A stretch of DNA of 64,000 nt from positions 6,634,001 through 6,698,000 of the forward strand of contig NC_051120.1 in the NCBI RefSeq assembly GCF_014839805.1. Direction: 5' to 3'. The notes beneath the pieces were generated by a model. It was not told the origin of the DNA, ran no database searches, and saw only the letters and a list, made by a program, of their open reading frames with translations. The stretch is from Manduca sexta (Eukaryota > Arthropoda > Insecta > Lepidoptera > Sphingidae). Position 1 is the first letter of the stretch. Each line of letters starts with the position of its first letter. A program made the translations under genes and the position numbers. Positions 1-9,638 of the stretch are shown here, one piece after another.

Positions 1-70
1 ACTGCGTCAGTTGTAGAAATAGGGATGAGTGAGGATTAAAAAATATAATTTGGTACGTGTTCCCCCGCAG

Positions 71-2370
71 GACGAGGTGCCGGCGGCCATGATGGAGGCG
101 CACGTGAAGGCGGCGGGCGCGCTCGGCGCCGGCGCCGCGCTCGCCGCCACCGGCATCGCCGGCACCGCCGCCGACCCGCCGCCAGGTACCGCACCCACAC
201 ACCACAGACACCCCACTCACAACCTACCATAAACCACAACATTACATAACACGTATATTACAGCTACTGAAAAGAAAGAGGGCGCGAGTGAAGTGAAGAA
301 CGAGCCGATGGAGGTGGAAGAGGGTGAAGCCAAGGTGAAAGAGGAACCTTCAGAAGCCGCGCCCGCTGAAGAAAAAGACAGCAAAGACTCGCCTTCACCG
401 CAACCAGGTAAAGCTTATAAAATATTTTAATCCCTAACTTGAGTAATGTGCGATGGGAAGTGAGTCAAATTGTCATGCCGATATTATTTTCAATTAAATA
501 ACTCAAACTTACTGTTTCGTGAAGGTCTATCTGCGACTCCAATCTTCTATCATCATCCGGATTAAATGCCTATGTTTTATTTCGATAATTAGAAGCACCA
601 GCGACGGTAGACGCGAAGCTGCAATCGGCGGCAGCGGCGGCACTCGCGGCGGCGGCGGTGAAAGCCAAGCACCTCGCCGGCGTCGAGGAGCGCAAGATCA
701 AGTCACTCGTCGCGCTGCTCGTCGAGACGCAGATGAAGAAGCTTGAGATCAAGCTCAGGCACTTTGAGGAGTTAGAAGCTACCATGGAACGGGAGAGGGA
801 AGGTGAGTGCTTGGCAATAACTGTAGATTGAATCATTCTATTATTGAATAAATGAAAAATGGAGCATTAGAAAATAGAATTTAACTTATAGTGAGATTCC
901 TTGAGTTTTGGGTAATCCTTAGATATTATTTAGCTATTCTTACTAAACAAATCATAGTATACCTACTATCTATGTCGTACAGATATAGTCTCAACTCCTT
1001 ATTCAATATCTTAGGTTTGGAGTACCAACGACAACAATTAATACAAGAACGGCAACAGTTCCACCTAGAACAATTGAAAGCAGCTGAATTCCGGTCGAAA
1101 CATCAAGCACATCAGAGGTAAGCTACTATTATAGTACACACGCACGCATGCACGCACGCACACACGCACGCACACACACACGCACACACACATACACACA
1201 CACAAGCGCGCGCAGACAAACACACACACAGACACACATACACAAATGCGGAATCTTTATCTCCGAAGGGCCGCGCAGAGGTTCAACTGGTGCACCCACA
1301 TTCCGCTGTGTGTATTCCGTCCCATGATGTGATAGGGGGTGAACCTATTGCAATTTCGGCCACAAATTCCAGACTCCAGGGTTATACTGAGTAGAAAAAC
1401 CTAATATCGCGTACCCGACCGTGGGATAAACTTGTAAAATATTATATCGACGGTTGAAAAGCTATTTGACTTGAGCGGCATATTTTTTGGAAAAATTTTA
1501 ACGAGATTAGAAAAACAGCGAAACGTGCTGGTTTTAAATATGTATGAACCTTAGTGTCGCTTAAGTCAATTATTATTAGCCTTTCAACCGTCGATATACT
1601 GTCGATAACTGAACCGAAATAAATTCATGCGTTTCAGATTTATCAAATTGTTAGTTTTATTCGCTAATCTCAATATTACCGTGTCGTTAGTATTATTTTA
1701 ATTACTGGCTATATTATGTATGCTAGTTGTTATTTGCGAAGTGATCGTCCAACTGATCGATCTTTCCTGGTATATAAATCTGTGTATGTGTCACTGTGTA
1801 TTCTTCCGGGATAAAACAATCTAAGCCACTTAAAATAATTGCTAACGCAACTAAATATCTAGTCTCATTTCTTATTTATGTTGTTACAAAATGCATCTTT
1901 TTTGTTTATAATAATAACATCTATATAGGCCTTAGTCTATCACACTAGCCTAGGGCGCATTGGCAGACTTCACGTACCCTCAAAATTCTTATAGAGAACT
2001 TCTCAGGTATGCGGTTTTCCTCACGATGTTTTCTTTCACCGTTAAAGCGAGCGATAATTTTGCACCTGCGCACCTTCGTCTCGGCAGTCCGTTCCACTCC
2101 CAATTAGACTATTGCCGCTTCCTTTTCCTTTTTTATTCGTTTCCTGTAAAACAATTCACAATGTCAAACATAGGCCACTACAGTTAATCGGCAAGTCAGT
2201 AGTGATGTGTCTTGTGATTGTGCAGGTTGCAAGCAGAGAGCGCGGGCGTGGGCGTGGCGGCGGGCGCGGCGGCGCCGAGCGCGGAGCAGGCGCCGGCCGA
2301 CGCGCCCGCCGCGCCGCACGCGCCGCACGCGCCGCACGCACCGCACGCGCCGCCCGCCACGCACGCGTAG
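71..2370 (+). CDS. mor: SWI/SNF core subunit Moira/SMARCC (BAF155/170), C-terminal exons
   Basis: These are the last five exons of a scaffold subunit of the nuclear SWI/SNF (BAP/PBAP) chromatin remodeller; the gene starts left of the window. Exons are 71-185, 264-407, 593-802, 1015-1117 and 2226-2370, all with GT..AG ends and continuous phase. Exon 1 carries the helix [15 protein letters not shown] followed by GIAGTA. Exon 2 is acidic ([13 protein letters not shown]). Exon 3 holds the family hallmark [20 protein letters not shown], then [20 protein letters not shown], and exon 4 has [20 protein letters not shown]; together these form the conserved C-terminal coiled coil of SMARCC proteins. 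The last exon encodes a very GC-rich Ala/Pro tail with four Pro-His-Ala-type 9-nt units and stops at 2368-2370. The tail is much shorter than the Pro/Gln-rich vertebrate one. Identification is from remembered family similarity; the SWIRM and SANT domains must lie upstream. Confidence 0.93.
1136..1245. repeat. CA/CACG microsatellite
   Basis: An interrupted run of CA, CGCA and ACAC units lies in the last intron of mor. It abuts the tail end of the SINE remnant at 1246-1430, and another copy of that SINE (43574-43832) also begins with an (AC)n run, so the microsatellite probably grew from the SINE's 3' tail. Confidence 0.85.
1246..1430 (-). mobile_element. tRNA-derived SINE, family B, partial copy
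   Basis: The stretch with ATTCCGTCCCATGATGTGAT, AGGGGGTGAACCTATTGCAA and ATTCCAGACTCCAGGGTTAT matches the body of copies near 14972-15183 and 43574-43832. The tRNA-like head present in those copies is missing here. Orientation is assigned from the full copy, whose Pol III boxes are on the minus strand. Confidence 0.7.
1926..2119 (-). mobile_element. tRNA-derived SINE, family A (Metulj-like), internally deleted copy
   Basis: The copy runs from AGGCCTTAGTCTATCACACT to ACTATTGCCGCT, the same order as the full copies at 42081-42415 and 56096-56423. The stretch between the Pol III head and the body is deleted. It lies about 100 bp before the last mor exon. The name Metulj is from memory of lepidopteran SINEs and should be treated as likely rather than proven. 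Confidence 0.8.
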
Positions 2371-2644
2371 GGGACGACACTACTAAACTAAACAGAGCCC
2401 TTTACAAAGAACATTGTAAGCGGCATTTTGTTGCCTTACCAGAAAGCTTATTTACTTTATATTTTCTTGAAAATTTATGATATATTTCCAATATTTAGTT
2501 AAAAATATAACTACCCTATGAAAGAAAAAATGTGTTCCGTAAAAACTGCAAAATGTCGGTTACGATGTACTTCCTGAAAAGACTCGATAAACTATCTGTA
2601 TTGGCCGATTCCTGTAAATGATTCTTACCATTACCATATGATCC

Positions 2645-2720
2645 AGGGCGAAAATGGACCAATCAGAATGAAGTTATGATGATTGGTTTATTCTTATCGT
2701 TAATGCGTAGTTAGCGGCGA
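2645..2720 (+). mobile_element. MITE-like repeat, GATCCC family, partial copy
   Basis: It shares the block GCGAAAATGGACCAATCAGA followed by a GGTTTATTCT block with copies at 11956-12072 and, inverted, at 32354-32499. The ends are eroded, so it is identified only by comparison with those copies. Confidence 0.5.
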
Positions 2721-3128
2721 ACCGCTAACTCCAAATTTATTAGAATTGGTTGTAAGTGTACATTAAATTTATGCAATATTTGTTCTCTTTTGTAACGACA
2801 CTTCTCGCACTTGCTGTCACTGCTCTAAATTATTGCTAAAAATAATCATATACTATTATTGCTGGCAATAATTGCTCCGTCTAAAATTAGAGTCAAGACC
2901 TAGAAGTGTACTCAAAATTATTTAGTATCTTTCAGCGCTCACTTTCTTAATTAAAGAATGAATAATAATTATTACTTATTCCCACTATTTAAACCTGTTT
3001 AAACAATGATTTATTTAGTGCCAGTAAACCGAAGTAATCGGCGCGAGATTTTAACTGCAAGAAGAGTAATTTAACAAGTGAATGTATTTATAAGCAAGAT
3101 TAATGTTGTCGTGTGTAAGTAAGTATAA

Positions 3129-3275
3129 GGGCCGGCGCAAATATGGCGGTGCACAGCTCAAATAATTTTTACTGTCAAGCTATTATCGACATTCTCTTCA
3201 TTTAAATAATGTTCAAAATCCCTTAACACAAGAAAAATTCTTCTGGCGCTGCGGTTCGCCATATATGCGCCGGCC
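3129..3275. mobile_element. Foldback/MITE element with 19-bp terminal inverted repeats
   Basis: The left end GGCCGGCGCAAATATGGCG (3130-3148) is the reverse complement of the right end CGCCATATATGCGCCGGCC (3257-3275) except for one base, and pairing continues imperfectly inward (GTGCACAGC/GCTGCGGTT, AATTTTT/AAAAATT). The element is about 146 bp, has no coding capacity and lies in the probable mor 3'UTR. No clear target-site duplication could be assigned. Confidence 0.7.
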
Positions 3276-3463
3276 GTAAGACGATTCCGGGGAAATTCAC
3301 TGGTATTTATACAATAGAGGTGTACTCGTGATTCCGAACGATCTGTACGACTGATGACAGTCTGTAGAAGAGATATTCTGATGTATTGACTAGAATTAAT
3401 TATAATTATTTAATTGTAAGTTAACAGTAGATGTCAACTATTCTCCATAACGTCCGGTTATGA

Positions 3464-3469
3464 AATAAA
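3464..3469 (+). terminator. mor: Candidate poly(A) signal of mor
   Basis: A canonical AATAAA lies 1.1 kb after the mor stop codon, in the context TGAAATAAAACG. It is the first full consensus I noticed downstream; there is no transcript evidence. Confidence 0.4.
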
Positions 3470-4081
3470 ACGTTTAAAAGTAGCAGTCGTTTAATTTATG
3501 GTCGTTTTACAAATTTTATTGCTCATTCTTCAAGCGTTTGATGATCCTTTGTTACACTACAAATCGATTTCAATGGTACTTTTATTTGGTTTTGTTATAA
3601 ATGGAAATTCAGAAGTAATTGTTCTCTGTGTTGGAACAGGCGTGAGAATTAGTACTAGTATTCGACAGTTTAAAAAAAAATACGTTTTAAATTCAGAGCA
3701 GTAAATTAAAGTGCTAAGTAGGTTATTTTATAGCAGATATCGAACGGTCTAAAAATAACCCGTAGAAATTGTACGAGACAATTAATCTGCCGAAAAACTG
3801 TGTTCCTTTTAAAATTAACTAAATGCTAATTTATTTGTAATAATATATATAAATATTTTTTATAATTCATTTTTAAGCTGTTGTTTAGTATACTTTGAAG
3901 TAGGTAATTATATTTAGTCTTCAAATATAAACGTAAAATGTATGTTGATATACCATTGGCATTGTCTATTCATTTCGTAAGGTTAAGTGCTTTGTAGCAG
4001 CATAGTAACATCACCGCGCATCGAGCGCAGACGCTACATTATTGGTCCAAGTGCGCCGCCTCGGTGTTTGTATGACTGCTG

Positions 4082-4093
4082 TGCGCATGCGCC
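4082..4093. promoter_or_regulatory. NRF-1/Ewg-type palindrome upstream of regucalcin
   Basis: TGCGCATGCGCC contains a perfect GCGCATGCGC palindrome in a locally GC-rich island (about 4013-4145), 270 bp before the regucalcin start codon. NRF-1 (Erect wing in flies) binds this consensus in TATA-less promoters. Assignment to regucalcin is by position. The rest of 3470-4365 is AT-rich and shows no coding signal. Confidence 0.5.
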
Positions 4094-4365
4094 CTGCGAT
4101 CTTCCGACGGACGCGACAGTGGCGCCGCATACTATATCCATGCAAGTCCGCTAGCTTTGCTGGTATTAGCCGCCCTATCAAATATACACTCCAGCCGTGC
4201 ATTGGTTGTTGGACTGAAATGTGTATACTGTTAGCTTAGAAATAAATTATACAGTTCGGTTTACCATTAGTTGCCAGCATTTTATTTATATACCAGTCCT
4301 CACAGCCTGATATCACAAATCCACGGGTCAAATCATTTTGTTGGGCGAATTTTAAATTATTTATA

Positions 4366-7300
4366 ATGAGAGTGGGTTTCGTGGTCTCCCTTTGTTTGTG
4401 GGTCTGTACTAGAAGTGCTCGTGCCGCAAACTCGCAGGAGTCGCAGACAAACTACAGAATTTCTATGGTGAGTAAAACTACATCACTGGCTTACTATTAC
4501 AATATTCTACGTTATATTTAATGTGCAAATTGAGTTATTATATATTTACTTATTTTAAAACTATTGTTATCAAAAATTAAATTGTTATAAATAAATTATT
4601 TAATTTATATTATATTTTTATTTTACTTAAACCTTCATATTGGCACTAGACGTTTTGCAGATGAGATTTTGTTCTCGGGGAGCGTTGATATACAAATAAA
4701 TTTAAGTTGGTGAAATGATGCCAAGTGCTAGAGTATAAATTATGTTTCAAACTTTAATATAGGACCAGATTTTAAAAATTCACTCTGAAAGCCGTGATCT
4801 TGGGAGTGCTTTAGACTATGTTTCAATTTAACCTCAAGAAGCGGTTAACACGAGCAAAGCTCCCACCAAAAACTTGTATTATAATATTTTTAATATTATC
4901 AAAGGTATCTTCGCCGGAGAATCCTACAAACCCCGCCATCTTCGTGCACGCGGAGAGCCCTGTGTGGGATCCGGAACAACAAAGTCTATTATTTGTTGAC
5001 GTGTCTAAACAAAACGTGCATCGTCTTGATTACACTACTGGCAAGATTTATACCAAACATATAGGTAATATACCTTTCGATAATATTTTTTTCTTTTTTA
5101 TTTCTTTGAATGACGAGACGAGCTTGCCGTTCGCCTGATGGTAAGCGATACGACCGCCCATAAACAGTAGAAATACCATCCAACACCTTCAATTACAAAG
5201 TATTGTTCGGTATTCCGCTGCGCTCGCCATCCTGAGGAGATGCTAAGTCTTATTTATATCCAGCAGTTACACTGGCTAAAATATCTTTCGAACCGAAAAC
5301 AACAGTGACTATACACTGTTGCTTGGCGGCAGAAATAGATATTGCTTAGGTACCTAGCCAAGCAGACTCTCACATATTTGAGACCTAACACCTTTTTATA
5401 ATCCTTACAAATTCCAGCGACTTACAGGTACTTATAATTCCAAACTATACAATTAATTGCTATTATATATTGCTATACGGATAGACTATATCCTGCAGTG
5501 CCGAAGTCACATTTTCCGATTAAGGGAACACGACACAACATATAGGTACTACAAATATGCATAAATGCTGTCTGCAGATCGTTACAATGAAAATTACATT
5601 TTAAAAATAAGTAACGAAAGGGAAGCTAATAGGAATCGGGTAATATGGACCCTTCGGCACTGATAATCCATGTTCCAGATATAATTCTTAACGCCCCATT
5701 TTACGTGATAAAGAAAACAAAGATAGAAAAGTGCTATTCCTGTTAACTGGTTGAAGTACCTAGTAATTAAATTTGTACCTAGGGTTAAGATTCAAGGCGG
5801 CAACAGTGGCACAGAGGTCGTTGTTAAAAAAGTAGTAGAGATACCTTTCTATCACTTTAACTCCTCAGACAGTCTCGGGATATGTTCGTGATGCAACTAG
5901 TTCGCTCGCGTCGGCGATGTAATGCGGGAGTGTTGTGAGTAGTTTTTTGTTTTAATAAGTGAAAATGTGAATTTGAAGGTAAGATTTTCTTTATATTTGT
6001 TCATTAACCTTTGGTTACATCATTATATGACACCTCGACTTATGCAAAATTGTTCTGTGTGCTATATGTTAAATTAAAAATGGCGGTTATGTACACAGTG
6101 GCTCAATTCACTTGAGTACACAGTGGCTTATAAGCCACTACCTACCTACTACTACCGTGATAATAATAGATATTCACATAAATTTAATCCAAAAAAATTC
6201 ACTAAAATATAATTATCGGTATTTTTTTCAGGATGGCGTGTTCTGCAAAGCCACGTAAAATCGGAAAACAGCTAAAGCTGATGAAATGAAAACAGCTTTA
6301 CAAACATAGTAGAACATCAAGAACCATATTATTTATTTTGAGACTGAAGTTAAGTTAAGTTAAGTTTAAGTTCCTTGAAAGCTAGTTAACATAATATTAT
6401 GATCTATCTATGTATACTATTATATGCAGCTGAAGAATTTGTTTGTTTATTTGAATGCGCTAATCTCAGGAATTATAGGCTTGAATTGAAAAATTGTTTT
6501 CGTTTTGGAGAATTTATTTATCGGGGAAGGCTATAGAGTATATAACTTTACGCTATGAACAATAGGAGCGGAACAATAATAAAAAATGTTGCAGGGAATA
6601 TTTATTCGTCTTGAGACCTTCTGTTGCATGCGCTGAGTAAACGGTTTAAGTTACGAAAGAAATAATATGTATGACGGAATTGTTCGTCCTATAAAGTTCT
6701 AAAAAATATATATTTCAAAACAAAGTTCCCCACTGTATCTGTCTACCTGTCTGACACGTTAAACTCATAAATTACCCAAGGGATTTAGATGAAATTTTGT
6801 ATGGAGATAGGGATAGTTTCTATCCCTGAAAAATATATAACGTGACTTTTATTTGCGCAAAACTTTATCTCAGAATAACTTTATCATTTGTATGGAGCCG
6901 CGGGCAAAAGCTAGTTATTTAATCATAGTTGAAAAATAAAAGTAGTAAAATTGTTAGTTATTTTTCTTGAGACTGAAGCAGTCATTTTAAGTAACCACAT
7001 TATTAATTGTAAGACTGAAATAGTTATTATATTTGTCATACCTATTCTTTACGGTTTTGTTTATATATAAATAAATGAAGACTGATTAAAAGTAAAAATG
7101 TGCATTATTATTTGGGTTACATTATTGATGATTCACTGTGAACTGTGGGCCTATTCACTCTATCCGACCCCCAGTATTCAGGGGCTCAAATAAGATATTT
7201 TTAAAAACAATTTTTATATCCTAATATACTTATTACTTTGTTTAACGAAATCGATTTAAATAATTAAAGTATAAGTTATACTATATGCTAATCCTTTTAC

Positions 7301-9638
7301 AACTTTGCACCATTCCTTTATTTGTAGTGCAGGTTACTGAAAAAAAAGGACCCACTATTAGCGCCTTAACCTACATATAAAAAAACTCAAACTCATAGTG
7401 TAGAAAAAAATTATGAATCTGAATTGTATATTTAATCTAGTCTTAACTATAATGGTAAAGCGAGAAAACTTATTTCAATAAAAAATATCGATTTTTTTAA
7501 AGAACGATTCACAACGGCGGTTAGATTTTTTTTTAATTACGGCCTTTTACGTAAATCAATTGCTTTGGTACCGACTCTACTTGATAGGTACAATAAAGGA
7601 AGAGAAATAATTAGATTTTCTTTATCAGGATATGGCAAGGTAAACATGGTGTCTCTTGTTTCGGGGACTCGCCGGTTACTAGTAGCGGTGCGGTCAGCTT
7701 TATATCTACTCGATTTGGAAGTCGCCGGCGATAGTGCCATACGCCTGATAACAACTGTTGATCGTGGGCTACCAGACAACGTTATAAACGAAGGAAAACC
7801 TGATGCAATAGGCAGAATCTGGGCAGGTACGAGAACTATCATATACTTGACCAGGAAATTGACACATATTTTATTAGAAAAAATATTATCAATTTGTTTG
7901 GAAAGGTGAAAGGTTTTCTTACTTTTATTCGGTTATAATCGTGTGTCTTACTTCTTACTAATATTATAAATGTGGCAGTTTGTGAAAATGTTTAGATGAT
8001 TGTTAAAAGTAAACTCAGAAACAGCTGAATGATTTGTACTTACGAGTAGAGCATGTCCTGGAATAGATCTTAGACAGATACCAGTAATGTTCTACCGTAG
8101 GGAATATCTACTCTTTTAAATAGATAGCGTCGTAAATATTGCGCTATAGATCTCTACAATGATTTAAAGACTTGTAGCGGGAAAGGCTGTCCTCGTGGGC
8201 GGAGCCGCAAACAACAACTACCAATTAAATAAAAAATTGCATACAAATTGGTACAGCATTAAAAATGGTACTTATCGCTTTTCGAACAAATGCAGCTTCT
8301 AAGTGCAATATTAACTAGATGTATTGACTATGTTAAACATAAACAGGAACAAAAGGTCCTCAAACTGGGGATGACGTCGTTCCCGATAAAGCTGCATTCT
8401 ACAGTCTAGAACAAGAAGGCATCATTTACCCTCGAGTGCAGTTGAAACCGGTGTCCATATCGAATGGCCTAACGTGGTCACTTAACAATACTGTTATGTA
8501 CTACATAGACTCGCCGACACAGAAGATCGAGGCGTTCGACTTCGACTTGCAAAAGGGAGAATTAAGTATGCTCAAAATATGAAATGATTATATACTACAT
8601 ATTTCTATTATAACTCTATGCCTTAGATTAAATATCTATCTTCTATTGATATAGTATTGGAGTGTAAGTTGGTTGATAATAATATTTTGTTTATTATATA
8701 TATATTTTTCTGAATGTAAGTACTTCAAGTTGGTATGGATATATTTATATATCTATTGACAAATATTATATAATGATATTATAATATCTATTCTTATCGT
8801 TTTATTATAGCTATTATTTTTCTTATTTCGGACCTCATGAAGTTTACGTCTGTCGCAGGCGCGAGAAGGACGATTTTGGACATCTCTAACTACGGCTACG
8901 AAGATGCCATACCAGACGGTATGACAATTGATAGTCGAGGTCATTTGTGGGTGGCACTTATGTTCGGTGGAGCTGTGAGTATATACAGGAAAACAAAACA
9001 ATGACACGTCGCGCCTTCGTCTATGACGAGGTAGGCAGAGGTCAGGTTGGTAATAACCAAGGTCCCTCTTCGTCACCTGTGTTCCGTCCTGGTAGATAAA
9101 TTTTGCAATATACCAGATCGTACATAAAAGCCATTGTGTTTCAAAATAGTAATAGTAACAATATAATATTTATTACTGCCTCAGTGGTTGTATTACGGAT
9201 CGCCTGCTATAGGTCGTCCTCTATCTATATAATGGGACGAGATACACACGGCGGGAAGTGAGTACACCATTTTCGCCTCTGCCTACCCCTCTGGGGATAA
9301 AAATCGTTAGTGTCGATGTATGTAGTAAAGTAATTTGCACAAATACATTAAAATCAAAATATTTTGGTAAAACTTCATTAAATAATAAATGGTTGCAGGT
9401 TTTGCATATAAATCCAGATTCTAGACAATTACTGTACGGGTACAAGCTTCCTGTGTCTCGCGTCACATCGGTGTGCTGGGGAGGGCCGAACCTCGACGAA
9501 TTATTTGTCACCACATCACGTGACAATGTTGATGCCAAGCTGGAACCGCTGGGAGGCGCCATCTTTACTATTCGAGACACCGGCAGCCGAGGAGTCGCAC
9601 CTAACACCTTCCGATTTGATAATGCGGACTACTATTAA
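4366..9638 (+). CDS. regucalcin: Regucalcin / SMP-30-family protein with signal peptide
   Basis: Six exons (4366-4467, 4905-5064, 7629-7826, 8347-8565, 8859-8974, 9399-9638) join in phase to 344 codons plus stop. Family members are six-bladed beta-propeller gluconolactonase/Ca2+-binding proteins. Metal ligands can be placed by motif: Glu51 in HAESPVWDP, Asn193 in SNGLTWS, and Asp246 in IPDGMTID, which is followed by GHLWVALMFGGAV. The first exon encodes MRVGFVVSLCLWVCTRSARA, a good secretory signal ending at Ala-Arg-Ala, and then a short linker; vertebrate regucalcin (299 residues) is cytosolic and lacks this, which explains the extra length. The start is the only ATG that gives this hydrophobic leader. 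Intron 2 (2.56 kb) is full of repeats. Orthology to regucalcin is strong; secretion is predicted only. Confidence 0.93.
5111..5251 (+). repeat. Dispersed repeat family C, copy 1
   Basis: About 140 bp running from GACGAGACGAGCTTGCCGTT through CGCCTGATGGTAAGCGAT to CGCCATCCTGAGGAG. Related copies are at 41611-41756 (same strand) and, inverted, at 26895-27030 and 34071-34217. All four are non-coding and in introns or intergenic DNA. The family is probably a SINE or a truncated LINE 3' end. Confidence 0.7.
5507..5670 (+). repeat. Dispersed repeat family D, copy 1
   Basis: Blocks GGGAACACGACACAACATAT and AGGTACTACAAATATGCATA, then GATCGTTACAATGA and a late AATCGGGTAATATGGACCCT, recur in the same order at 23190-23345 and 34865-35010. 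The unit is about 150-165 bp and non-coding, in regucalcin intron 2. Confidence 0.65.
6233..6289 (+). CDS. Possible 18-codon ORF in a nested transcript (weak)
   Basis: Inside regucalcin intron 2, an 18-residue basic ORF (MACSAKPRKIGKQLKLMK) starts two bases after a polypyrimidine-AG acceptor (6220-6230). A GTAAG donor sits about 250 bp upstream (near 5980), after a stretch beginning near 5880 that resembles an untranslated first exon. I do not recognise the peptide. It may be part of a transposon rather than a gene, because the downstream sequence is split by a Helitron. Confidence 0.15.
   Translation: MACSAKPRKIGKQLKLMK
6403..6914 (+). mobile_element. Non-autonomous Helitron
   Basis: The element begins TCTATCTATGTATACTATTA directly after A and ends GCGGGCAAAAGCTAG directly before T, the expected Helitron configuration (5' TC, 3' CTAG, insertion between A and T). 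Internal text such as TTTGTATGGAGATAGGGATA is characteristic of lepidopteran Helitrons. Similar sequence flanks it on both sides (ATTTATTTTGAGACTGAAG at about 6332 and TATTTTTCTTGAGACTGAAG at about 6958), so it may have landed in another repeat. Confidence 0.75.
8112..8222 (-). repeat. Dispersed repeat family H, copy 1
   Basis: Read on the minus strand it starts GGTAGTTGTTGTTTGCGGCT, then CCGCCCACG, ending with ATCTATAGCGCAAT and GACGCTA. The same order occurs on the plus strand at 22245-22356. It lies in regucalcin intron 3, is about 110 bp long and is non-coding. Confidence 0.6.

Larger units (their letters stand above)
2371..3469 (+). other. mor: mor 3' untranslated region
   Basis: After the stop codon, about 1.1 kb of AT-rich sequence without coding potential runs to the first convincing AATAAA, at 3464-3469. 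It contains a MITE-like fragment (2645-2720) and a foldback element (3129-3275). The exact cleavage site is inferred only from the poly(A) signal. Confidence 0.55.

Noticed and set aside
29..232. Open frames opposite and overlapping the GC-rich mor exons (for example 36-242 and 2156-2380 on the minus strand)
   Set aside because: They are shadows of GC-rich coding exons; frame, splice sites and family similarity support only the plus-strand mor reading.
1136..1245. CRISPR-like or satellite array
   Set aside because: There are no regular spacers; it is an interrupted CA microsatellite.
9258..9607. Minus-strand open frame 9221-9607 over the last regucalcin exon
   Set aside because: It is antisense to a well-supported exon and has no recognisable content.
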